Below, one piece after another: positions 1-5,464 of a stretch of 5,837 nt of DNA. The position numbers were made by a program, and so were the translations under genes. The notes beneath the pieces are model-generated. The model saw nothing but the letters and a program-made list of their open reading frames with translations. It was not told the DNA's origin and made no database searches. The stretch's first letter is position 1, and every line of letters starts with the position of its first letter. The DNA comes from Deltaproteobacteria bacterium (lineage in GTDB: Bacteria > Bdellovibrionota > FAC87 > UBA2466), in contig JABMMY010000046.1 of the NCBI GenBank assembly GCA_013205415.1, forward strand, positions 1 to 5,837, written 5' to 3'.

Positions 1-31
1 AGTTAATACCGATCAAGTTAGTATCGGAGTA

Positions 32-60
32 GAGTAGGATAGTTAAAAACTATTTTACTC
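32..60 (+). promoter_or_regulatory. Stem-loop in the leader just before the ribosome binding site of the small secreted ORF
   Basis: Bases 32-44 pair with 48-60 around an AAA loop. All 13 positions pair, two of them as G-U (G37-U55, G38-U54). The wobbles only work in RNA made from the + strand, so the structure belongs to a + transcript. It is followed by AAAAAA and then the strong Shine-Dalgarno GGAGG (67-71). No U-run follows, so it is not a standard intrinsic terminator. It could protect the 5' end, tune access to the ribosome binding site, or be the 3' end of an upstream gene's transcript. A smaller hairpin (CCGAT 9-13 with ATCGG 23-27) lies just upstream. The structure is clear; its role is unknown. 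Confidence 0.5.
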
Positions 61-75
61 AAAAAAGGAGGCGAC

Positions 76-231
76 ATGCGTTTGTTAGGAGTTTTTCTAG
101 TTATTTTATTTTTATCTGCTAATGTTTTTGCATCTGAAGATGGAGTGACTTGCCAGAATAAAGAAAAACCATTAGGGTTGGCCGTCTTAAAGATATCGAA
201 AGATAGGGTCTTTAAAAAGATGCGGGACTAG
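76..231 (+). CDS. Small hypothetical secreted peptide, 51 aa, ending inside the tRNA gene
   Basis: I do not recognise a family. The ATG is preceded by a near-perfect Shine-Dalgarno (AAGGAGG, 65-71) at 4 bases, one of the best in the window, so initiation here is likely. Residues 1-19 form a classic Sec signal peptide: Arg2, a hydrophobic core from about residue 3 to 13, and a cleavable end at NVFA|SED. The mature part would be about 32 residues, with one Cys (26) and a basic tail rich in Lys and Arg. The last three residues (MRD) and the TAG stop are read from the first bases of the tRNA-Gly gene, the stop lying at tRNA positions 8-10. It may be a genuine tiny exported peptide, or the 5' remnant of a longer gene cut when this tRNA locus was rearranged. 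Such a join would explain the abrupt end. Too short for the usual ORF length filters. Confidence 0.5.
   Translation: MRLLGVFLVILFLSANVFASEDGVTCQNKEKPLGLAVLKISKDRVFKKMRD
187..215 (+). other. Stem-loop with a GAAA tetraloop at the 3' end of the small ORF, just before the tRNA
   Basis: TTAAAGA (187-193) pairs with TCTTTAA (209-215), and inside it TATC (194-197) pairs with GATA (202-205). The loop is GAAA (198-201), a stable GNRA type. GGG (206-208) is left as a bulge on the 3' side. The helix ends six bases before the mature tRNA 5' end, so it could affect processing of the tRNA 5' leader or termination of translation of the small ORF. No U-run follows. The pairing is seen; the function is a guess. 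Confidence 0.35.
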
Positions 232-298
232 CTCAGTTGGCTAGAGCGCAACCTTGCCAAGGTTGAGGTCGCGGGTTCGAGCCCCGTGTCCCGCTCCA
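222..298 (+). tRNA. tRNA-Gly (anticodon GCC), CCA end encoded
   Basis: A complete cloverleaf can be drawn. The acceptor stem is GCGGGAC (222-228) with GTCCCGC (288-294). The D stem is GCTC (231-234) with GAGC (244-247). The anticodon stem is CAACC (249-253) with GGTTG (261-265), around the loop TTGCCAA (254-260), which gives anticodon GCC at 256-258 and reads GGC and GGU codons. The T arm is GCGGG (271-275), loop TTCGAGC, CCCGT (283-287), with one G-U pair. The discriminator base is T295, usual for bacterial tRNA-Gly, and CCA (296-298) is encoded. I see no convincing promoter of its own. It lies between the small ORF, whose stop it contains, and the lipase gene 18 bases further on, so it may be cut from a longer transcript. 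Confidence 0.97.
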
Positions 299-316
299 AT
301 TTTTAAAAAACCAATC

Positions 317-1033
317 ATGTTAAAAGACCTTAAAAGCTCAGATCAAACTCACACTAAAATAGTCATACGTGAAGTGCTTGCGGGTGTGGGCTCTCTTCTT
401 CTATTTCCCTTTGGCATAAAAGGCTCAAAAAAAAGAACGGCTCGATTGGCAGAGCAGCGTAGTGTTGTGTTTGTTCATGGATATATTGGAAACAGGTCCT
501 CTTTTCTTCCTCTTTTTGCCTATCTTCGATTGGTGGGAGTGAAACAAATACTCTCCTTTAATTACCCTCCAAATAGTGGCGTCGATGAAGCCGCGATGGC
601 CCTTAGAGATTTTTTAAAGGCGAGGGTACGTGGGGGGCGTATCGATCTTGTGTGCCATAGTTTAGGCGGGGTGATTGCTCGCGTTTATTTGCAGGAGCTA
701 GGAGGTGCTAGACGAGTTGATCGTTGCATTACCTTGGGCACGCCTCATCAAGGAACCTACAATGCCTATTGGATTCCTTCTAGTGTTGGACGAGATCTAC
801 GGCCAGATTCTACTTTGATTGAAAGACTGGAACGTTCTCGAAATAAGGCTGCAAAGGTAACATTCACTTCTATTGTTGCCGATTCTGACAACATTATTCT
901 TCCAAGGGTATTTGCAGTGAATGGTGAGGATATCATTCATATTCCAAATGTGGGTCACCTAGGGATGCTTTTTTCAATAGAGGTATTTCGCGCAGTGGCT
1001 GAACGATTACTAAGTAAAGAAATTAAAAAATGA
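317..1033 (+). CDS. Alpha/beta-hydrolase, LipA-like triacylglycerol lipase/esterase
   Basis: A 238-residue serine hydrolase resembling the small Bacillus LipA-type lipases, likely cleaving ester bonds in lipids. The oxyanion region is VFVHGYIGN (51-59). The nucleophile elbow is VCHSLGG (112-118) with Ser115; Cys replaces the first Gly of the usual GxSxG. Asp191 (in VADSDNII) and His214 (in NVGHLGML) complete the triad, both in contexts like LipA. TLGTPHQG (139-146) is a typical lipase segment. Residues about 19-35 (EVLAGVGSLLLFPFGIK) are hydrophobic and follow a polar start, suggesting an N-terminal membrane anchor rather than a cleaved signal. The open frame extends back to 254, but that lies in the tRNA, so the first ATG after it is chosen. 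No Shine-Dalgarno precedes it. The stop overlaps the mazG start by 4 bp. Substrate unknown; a PGAP1-like or other esterase role is possible. Confidence 0.85.
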   Translation: MLKDLKSSDQTHTKIVIREVLAGVGSLLLFPFGIKGSKKRTARLAEQRSVVFVHGYIGNRSSFLPLFAYLRLVGVKQILSFNYPPNSGVDEAAMALRDFLKARVRGGRIDLVCHSLGGVIARVYLQELGGARRVDRCITLGTPHQGTYNAYWIPSSVGRDLRPDSTLIERLERSRNKAAKVTFTSIVADSDNIILPRVFAVNGEDIIHIPNVGHLGMLFSIEVFRAVAERLLSKEIKK

Positions 1034-1827
1034 AAAAACTAACTGAAACCCAAAAGTTTTTAAAGGTAGTTCACGAATTAAGAACCCAATGCCCGTGGGA
1101 TAAAAAACAGACCCATCAGACTCTAGCTAAGCATCTCCTAGAGGAGTCTTACGAAACTATCGAGGCGATTGAGTCAAAAAATAAAAAAGCTATTAAAGAG
1201 GAGCTTGGTGACGTCCTATTACAGGTGGCTCTTCACGCTGAAATCGCATCTGAAAAGAATGGTTTTGATTTTGAAGATGTGGCGAAATTTATTGCAGAGA
1301 AAATGGTCCGTAGGCACCCCCACATTTATAAAAACCAAAAAGTACTGAATTATAAATCCCACATGGAGAATTGGACGGCGCTAAAACAAAAGGAAAAGCC
1401 CAATCGAAGTTTGCTAGAGGGAACTCCTAAGGGGCTACCCGCTTTGCAGCTAGCTCAACGATATGGTGAAATTGCGAGTACCGTAGGGTTTGATTGGAAA
1501 AATGGCAAAAAGGTAATGTTAAAAGTAAGGGAAGAGTTAAGAGAACTTGAAATAGAAATACAGAAAAAATCTACCGATGGAATAGAGGAGGAATTAGGGG
1601 ATCTTCTGTTTACTTTGGCTTCATTAGCCAGGCATTGCCAAATAGATGCTGAGGCTAGTCTTAGAAAAGCGGCTGGGAAATTTCAACTGCGTATTGAAAC
1701 AATGGAAAAAGAAAAAAGAAAACTGGGTAAAAACTTATCCGATTGTACAATAGTAGAACTTGAAGAGGCCTGGAACATGGCTAAAACTGCCACCAAGAAA
1801 ATCCCCGTACGCTCTAAACGTATTTGA
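1030..1827 (+). CDS. mazG: Nucleoside triphosphate pyrophosphohydrolase MazG
   Basis: A 265-residue cytosolic enzyme that hydrolyses (d)NTPs to NMP and pyrophosphate. It clears non-canonical nucleotides and, in E. coli, can affect (p)ppGpp-linked stress. The length matches E. coli MazG (263 aa) and both tandem MazG domains are present. The first carries CPWD (21-24), EExxE (Glu38, 39, 42) and EELGD (57-61), followed by RRHPHIY (94-100). The second carries EExxE (Glu168, 169, 172) and EELGD (187-191), with LARHCQID after it. The linker has the usual LPALQLAQRYGEIA and VGFDW. The C-terminus ends in the family's ELEEAW plus a basic tail (KKIPVRSKRI) slightly longer than usual. Its ATG overlaps the lipase stop as ATGA and has no strong ribosome binding site of its own, so translational coupling is likely. 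The link with a lipase has no obvious biochemical logic and may be only shared transcription. Confidence 0.95.
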   Translation: MKKLTETQKFLKVVHELRTQCPWDKKQTHQTLAKHLLEESYETIEAIESKNKKAIKEELGDVLLQVALHAEIASEKNGFDFEDVAKFIAEKMVRRHPHIYKNQKVLNYKSHMENWTALKQKEKPNRSLLEGTPKGLPALQLAQRYGEIASTVGFDWKNGKKVMLKVREELRELEIEIQKKSTDGIEEELGDLLFTLASLARHCQIDAEASLRKAAGKFQLRIETMEKEKRKLGKNLSDCTIVELEEAWNMAKTATKKIPVRSKRI

Positions 1828-1831
1828 GCAC

Positions 1832-1849
1832 TTAGTGTGTCGACACTAA
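1832..1849. other. Small perfect stem-loop in the mazG/SDR convergent gap
   Basis: TTAGTGT (1832-1838) and ACACTAA (1843-1849) form a 7-bp stem with a GTCG loop, five bases after the mazG stop. On + it is followed by A-residues, so it lacks the U-run of an intrinsic terminator. Read on -, the U-run would precede it. A second hairpin, ATCTTA-TAGC-TAAGAT (1920-1935), and a 10-base palindrome (1887-1896) lie nearer the end of the minus-strand gene. Together these are all I can find in the 135-bp gap between the two convergent genes. They may help end transcripts by a factor-dependent or non-standard route. Confidence 0.3.
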
Positions 1850-1962
1850 AAAATAGCCGTAACATCATATGACGAAGTGATCTTCTACAAATTTGTGAAT
1901 GAATCAAAAACGTAAACACATCTTATAGCTAAGATGGAGGTTTGTGACTCCTCTGGAGAAGG

Positions 1963-2889
1963 TCATCTCTTAGGTATCTTCTTACAAATTTGGTCCAAAG
2001 CTTCCTGCACTTTGGGATATTTAAAAACAAAACTACAATCGGTTATCTTTTTTGCTTCTACTTTTTGGCTAGCCAAAACTAATTCCGACATTTCACCCAA
2101 TGCTATTTTTAAGGCAATTGCGGGGGCTGGCATAAAAGCGGGTCGATTTAATGCCTTCCCGAGTGCTGATGAAAACTGAGCATTGGTCGCGGGATTAGGA
2201 GCCACTGCATTAATGGGTCCTGAAATATTTTCGTGTGAGAGGGAAAAAAGGATCATTTCAACAAGATCTTCTTTGTGAATCCAACTCATCCATTGTTTTC
2301 CAGAACCTACAGGACCTCCGGCCCCTAGTTTAAAAAGAGGTATTAGTTTTGCGAGCGCACCGCCCTCTTTTCCTAGTACCACACCGATTCGTAAATTTAC
2401 GGTTCGTATTGATGGCAGCCCAGGCTGAGAGCCCTCCTTTTCCCACGCTCGACAGACATCGGCTAGAAATCCTATTCCCTGTGGAGAGGTTTCTAAAAGA
2501 GTTTCATTTCCACGATTTCCATAAATTCCTATAGCAGAGGCTAATACTAAAACCTTAGGCTTAGCTCCAGATGCAATTAAGCCTGTTAAAAGATTACGAG
2601 TACTAAGAACTCGAGAGTTCATGATCCGAGTTTTCTGTTTGTCATTCCATCGTCCTGCTGCAATCGACTCTCCAGCTAGGTGAACAATAGCATCAATGTT
2701 ATCGTAAGCCTCTTTTGGCGGCGTGAAGGCTTCGGGATCCCATTTGAAAATCTTTAAGGGAAAGGGGAGTGCCTGTTTAGCAGCTTCAGAATTTCGTGTT
2801 AATAATATAACTTCATGATTATTTTCCACCAATTTTTTAACTAAGGAACGACCTACAAAGCCTGTGCCTCCTGTGACCAATACTTTCAT
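1963..2889 (-). CDS. NAD(P)-binding SDR epimerase, TIGR01777/YfcH family
   Basis: A 308-residue extended/atypical short-chain dehydrogenase with a Rossmann fold and a C-terminal DUF1731-type segment. The nucleotide-binding GGTGFVG is at 7-13. LAGESIAAGRW (71-81) and ASAIGIYGNRG (117-127) hold the candidate catalytic Ser118 and Tyr123. The usual Lys four residues after Tyr is Gly, normal for this family. LRIGVVLG (167-173) and WMSWIH (200-205) are hallmark segments. NAVAPNPATN (227-236), GEMSELVLASQ (265-275) and FKYPKVQEAL (289-298) match the C-terminal region. The substrate is not established; E. coli YfcH is likewise poorly defined. The ATG is preceded by AAGGG at 7 bases. It is divergent from the photolyase gene across 73 bp, an association seen in some light-stress clusters, so a photooxidative-stress role is an inference. 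Its 3' end converges on mazG. Confidence 0.9.
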   Translation of the reverse strand: MKVLVTGGTGFVGRSLVKKLVENNHEVILLTRNSEAAKQALPFPLKIFKWDPEAFTPPKEAYDNIDAIVHLAGESIAAGRWNDKQKTRIMNSRVLSTRNLLTGLIASGAKPKVLVLASAIGIYGNRGNETLLETSPQGIGFLADVCRAWEKEGSQPGLPSIRTVNLRIGVVLGKEGGALAKLIPLFKLGAGGPVGSGKQWMSWIHKEDLVEMILFSLSHENISGPINAVAPNPATNAQFSSALGKALNRPAFMPAPAIALKIALGEMSELVLASQKVEAKKITDCSFVFKYPKVQEALDQICKKIPKR

Positions 2890-2904
2890 AAAGAAACCCT
2901 TTCA

Positions 2905-2933
2905 TTGAAATTGTCTTGGGTTCCTATTATGTT
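2905..2933 (+). promoter_or_regulatory. Candidate sigma70-type promoter for the photolyase, within the shared divergent region
   Basis: TTGAAA (2905-2910) is one base from the -35 consensus, and TATGTT (2928-2933) lies 17 bases downstream as a weak -10. A start near 2940 would give a leader of about 23 bases with no clear Shine-Dalgarno before the ATG at 2963. On the opposite strand, CATAAT (2926-2931) is a good -10 for the SDR gene but has no good -35. If both are real, the two -10 elements overlap, so the two polymerases would compete and the genes could be regulated against each other or by one shared factor. Visual match only. Confidence 0.3.
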
Positions 2934-2962
2934 CCAATCTTTGGATAAAAACAGCTAAATAC

Positions 2963-4411
2963 ATGGAAATAAAAGATTACGGAATTCATTGGTTTCGGAG
3001 AGATTTAAAAATTTCTGGAAACCTTGCGCTATCAAATAACTTGAGAGCGCATGGAGGTAGAGTATTAGGCCTATTCTGTTTTGATCATCTATTTTTGGGA
3101 CGACCCGATTTCTCAATTAATCGATTTCAGTTTTTTTTAGAAACTCTAGTTGCTTTAAAGAAAGAGTTACAGAAACAGGGTGGAGATCTACTCGTTTTGG
3201 ATGTGGGCCCAAAAAGTGCCTACGAAAATATATTTGGTCTATTGAGAGAGCACCAAATACCGCCTCCTCATACCGTATCATGGAATCGTGATTATGAACC
3301 GTTTGCCTCAAAGCGGGATGCTGAAATGTTGAAATGGTTTCAAGAAAAAGGGGTGAAGGTAGTTACGGAAAGAGACCATTTACTTATTGAACCCCATGAG
3401 ATTTTTAAGGGAGATGATCCCACTGCCCATTATCAGGTGTTTACCCCCTTTAAAAGGCGTTGGATTGAAAAATTTAAAACTGAAGAGATACAAAAAAGAT
3501 TGATAGCACCTCCAGCTATTCCGTTTCAATTAAAGTGGAGCACTTTATTTAATGGAAAATGTTTTTTAAAGGACCACCTCGAATTGTTTTTAGAAAGCAA
3601 CAGGAAGAGGGTGACCATTCCAATTCCTCTAGCGGGTGAATCGGAAGGAAAGAAACTGATTGCTTTGTTTCGACCGAAAGTAAAAGACTATGGGCTCAAT
3701 CGTGATATTCCGTCGTTAGAAGGAACTAGTCGTTTTTCAATATTTTATAAAAATGGATCACTAACCGCATCACAGGTGATTCGAGAAATGAAATTGAACC
3801 ATACCGGCGAATGGAATGAAGGTGAAGAAAAATTTGTTTCTGAATTAATCTGGCGTGAATTTTATTACTATATTCTGGGACGATTTCCTCGAGTCGAAAA
3901 CGAGCCATTTTTAGTGAAATATAAGAAGATTAAATGGGGAAATAATAGAAGGTGGTTTCAGGCTTGGAAAGATGGACAGACAGGATTTCCAATTATAGAC
4001 GCTGGCATGAGACAGCTTAATGAGACGGGGTGGATGCATAACCGAGTCAGGATGATTGTGGCCTCTTTTCTTACTAAAGATCTTCATATTGACTGGCGTT
4101 GGGGAGAAAAATATTTCATGGAGAAATTACTTGATGGAGATTTAGCTGCTAATAATGGAGGCTGGCAGTGGGCTGCTTCAACGGGGTGCGATCCCCAACC
4201 TTATTTTAGAGTTTTTAATCCCTATTTACAGAGCAAGAGATTTGATCCCGAAGGAGTTTATTTAAAAAAATATTTACCAGAATTAAGAGATCTAACGAGC
4301 CAATCGATTCATGAACCTCCACATGATCTGATGACCAGTGGCTATCCCGCTCCTATAGTAGATCATTCTGTTCAGAGATTAGAGGCAATCGCACTCTATA
4401 AAGGAAATTAG
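2963..4411 (+). CDS. phrB: Deoxyribodipyrimidine photo-lyase, class I CPD photolyase
   Basis: A 482-residue flavoenzyme that uses blue or near-UV light to split cyclobutane pyrimidine dimers in DNA. The N-terminal antenna (photolyase) domain begins with IHWFRRDLKI (8-17), and NRDYEP (108-113) holds Glu112, matching the antenna-binding Glu109 of E. coli PhrB. The FAD domain covers about 255-450. By alignment to E. coli, Trp401, Trp378 and Trp325 correspond to the electron-transfer triad 382/359/306. Asn397 corresponds to the FAD-N5 Asn378. Glu294 and Trp297 in ELIWREF correspond to the dimer-contacting Glu274 and Trp277. These support true CPD repair rather than a cryptochrome. The signature DGDLAANNGGWQWAASTG is intact, and the end SGYPAPIVDH is typical. 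The ATG has no clear ribosome binding site, but the protein start fits the family. It converges on the membrane-protein gene with 30 bp between stops. Confidence 0.97.
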   Translation: MEIKDYGIHWFRRDLKISGNLALSNNLRAHGGRVLGLFCFDHLFLGRPDFSINRFQFFLETLVALKKELQKQGGDLLVLDVGPKSAYENIFGLLREHQIPPPHTVSWNRDYEPFASKRDAEMLKWFQEKGVKVVTERDHLLIEPHEIFKGDDPTAHYQVFTPFKRRWIEKFKTEEIQKRLIAPPAIPFQLKWSTLFNGKCFLKDHLELFLESNRKRVTIPIPLAGESEGKKLIALFRPKVKDYGLNRDIPSLEGTSRFSIFYKNGSLTASQVIREMKLNHTGEWNEGEEKFVSELIWREFYYYILGRFPRVENEPFLVKYKKIKWGNNRRWFQAWKDGQTGFPIIDAGMRQLNETGWMHNRVRMIVASFLTKDLHIDWRWGEKYFMEKLLDGDLAANNGGWQWAASTGCDPQPYFRVFNPYLQSKRFDPEGVYLKKYLPELRDLTSQSIHEPPHDLMTSGYPAPIVDHSVQRLEAIALYKGN

Positions 4412-4441
4412 TTTTTTTAGTATTGAGTTTTATTTTAAAAC

Positions 4442-5326
4442 TTAGTTGGAACTAGCTCCCCACCTACGTAGTCCCCATCCGATAGAACCGCACACTAGGT
4501 AAGCTACCATCTGTAGACCATGATGAACCGTAGCCACAGCGAGAGCGGTCTCTAATGGCATCCCCAATTTGCTTAATGCAAAGGCCATCGAGGCTTCAAA
4601 TGGGCCAATATTGGCGACTGAAATAGGAATGGCGATGGCTATATTTAGCATGATTAATACAAAAAAACATTCTGGTAAGGTAAGTGGATAGGTTTGATAA
4701 AAACTTAGTTGTTGTAGTACTACCGCCTCCGCTACCCAAACCAAAATACCAAAGCAGAGTGATAAGAAGAGTTGTTTGGGAGCCAGTAAAGAGCGAAGTC
4801 CATTAAAAAATTGAAAAAGCCACTGCGATAACTTTGCCCATCTTTTTTTCAAGAAAAAATACCATAAAAAAATGGATAGAAAAAGGGTGCCCAGAACCCA
4901 TTTCCATATTTCAGCATTAGAAAAATTAAAGGTAGCCAGAGATTCTTTGTAGGAACCAAAGGAAAAAATTAAAATTAAAAAACAGAATAGATCGACCAAT
5001 TTATCGGCCGCCATAATTCCGGTTAAAGTAAGAATAGTAAAATCGGCTTTAGCAGGTTTGGGTGATAGAACAGCTAGTTTGTAAAAGTCGCCGGCACGTG
5101 CAGGAAAAAATGAATTCATCGTTTGGCCTATCGACATTGCCGCAAAAACATTGCGAAGCTTACTCCGATGCTCCATCGGAAATAAAAACCACAAACGTAT
5201 CGCCATAAAGAGTATTTGAAGGCTATTTAACACCACGACTAAAATGAGGCAGGGCAATGAAAACTTAGGAAGTAGGGACAGTACCTTTTCTGCTGCGGAC
5301 CGTTGATTTTGGAATAACCAAAACAA
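4442..5326 (-). CDS. Lysylphosphatidylglycerol synthase transmembrane-domain (YbhN/AglD/UPF0104) family membrane protein
   Basis: A polytopic inner-membrane protein of at least 294 residues. The family includes the flippase half of MprF and proteins linked to lipid or glycan handling; the substrate here is unknown. Numbering from the TTG at 5326, IGQTMNSFFPARAGDFYKL (66-84) is the family's conserved N-x-x-x-P-x-R-x-G-[DE] segment. ANIGPFEASM (238-247) is the second, matching the usual IG-x-x-E. GMPLETALAVATVHHGLQ (255-272) is the late helix. Hydrophobic helices lie near 23-42, 96-122, 141-159, 185-205, 219-238 and 262-284. There is no attached soluble aminoacyl-transferase domain, so this is not full MprF. 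TTG (5324-5326) with AGGA six bases before it is the first conventional start, but the frame clearly continues upstream through another helix, so the real protein is probably about 315 residues; see the next entry. Divergent from the phosphoesterase gene. Confidence 0.88.
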   Translation of the reverse strand: MFWLFQNQRSAAEKVLSLLPKFSLPCLILVVVLNSLQILFMAIRLWFLFPMEHRSKLRNVFAAMSIGQTMNSFFPARAGDFYKLAVLSPKPAKADFTILTLTGIMAADKLVDLFCFLILIFSFGSYKESLATFNFSNAEIWKWVLGTLFLSIFLWYFFLKKRWAKLSQWLFQFFNGLRSLLAPKQLFLSLCFGILVWVAEAVVLQQLSFYQTYPLTLPECFFVLIMLNIAIAIPISVANIGPFEASMAFALSKLGMPLETALAVATVHHGLQMVAYLVCGSIGWGLRRWGASSN

Positions 5327-5389
5327 TCCAATTCCTATGACTAATAACGCTCCAAGAAAACGGAGATAAAATGGTTTTTTAGATTGAAT
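5327..5389 (-). other. Probable N-terminal coding extension of the membrane protein, with a non-standard start
   Basis: The membrane-protein frame stays open from the TTG at 5326 back to a TGA at 5402-5404. The extra residues include KKPFYLRFLGALLVIGIGLF, a basic patch and then a hydrophobic helix, the typical first segment of this family. There is no ATG, GTG or TTG in this stretch. GGAG (5396-5399) lies six bases before an ATT codon (5387-5389), giving a possible 315-residue protein with a rare ATT start. The alternative is an ATG at 5407-5409 in another frame that reaches this frame by one -1 shift at an A6 run (5375-5380), or by one missing A in the sequence. Coding of the extension is likely; how it is started is open. 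Confidence 0.6.
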
Positions 5390-5407
5390 AATAAACTCCA
5401 GTCAAGC

Positions 5408-5437
5408 ATCCTACACCTGTTGCTTTGTGTCTGACAA
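5408..5437 (-). promoter_or_regulatory. Candidate sigma70-type promoter for the membrane protein
   Basis: Read on the minus strand, TTGTCA (5432-5437, one base from the -35 consensus) is followed after 18 bases by TAGGAT (5408-5413, four of six -10 bases). The predicted start near 5401 would leave GGAG (5396-5399) almost at the 5' end and would place the ATG at 5407-5409 outside the transcript, favouring an ATT start. It lies in the same gap as the upstream region of the divergent phosphoesterase gene, for which I see no clear promoter. Visual match only. Confidence 0.3.
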
Positions 5438-5464
5438 ATCAAGAAAAAAGCTTGGAGCAAAATA

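Noticed and set aside
272..298. Integration (attB) site at the tRNA 3' end
   Set aside because: tRNA 3' ends are common attachment sites, but the window has no integrase and no second copy of this sequence.
254..316. Extension of the lipase frame back to 254
   Set aside because: It would begin with a TTG in the tRNA anticodon loop and translate half the tRNA. The ATG at 317 is the first sensible start and the LipA-like similarity begins well after it.
1683..1919. Minus-strand ORF of 78 codons across the mazG 3' end
   Set aside because: It lies mostly antisense to a well-supported MazG, with no recognisable domain.
1934..2179. Plus-strand ORF of 81 codons
   Set aside because: It is antisense to the conserved 3' part of the SDR gene, has no ribosome binding site before its ATG, and shows no family features.
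2349..2534. Plus-strand ORF of 61 codons inside the SDR gene
   Set aside because: Antisense shadow of the SDR core.
3117..3908. Two short minus-strand ORFs (3117-3311 and 3726-3908) within the photolyase gene
   Set aside because: Both are antisense to conserved photolyase sequence and have no supporting signals.
4412..4442. Bidirectional terminator between the photolyase and membrane-protein genes
   Set aside because: There is a T7 run (4412-4418) and an AGTTTT/AAAACT inverted repeat (4426-4442), but the stem has almost no G-C pairs and is not placed before a U-run on either strand.
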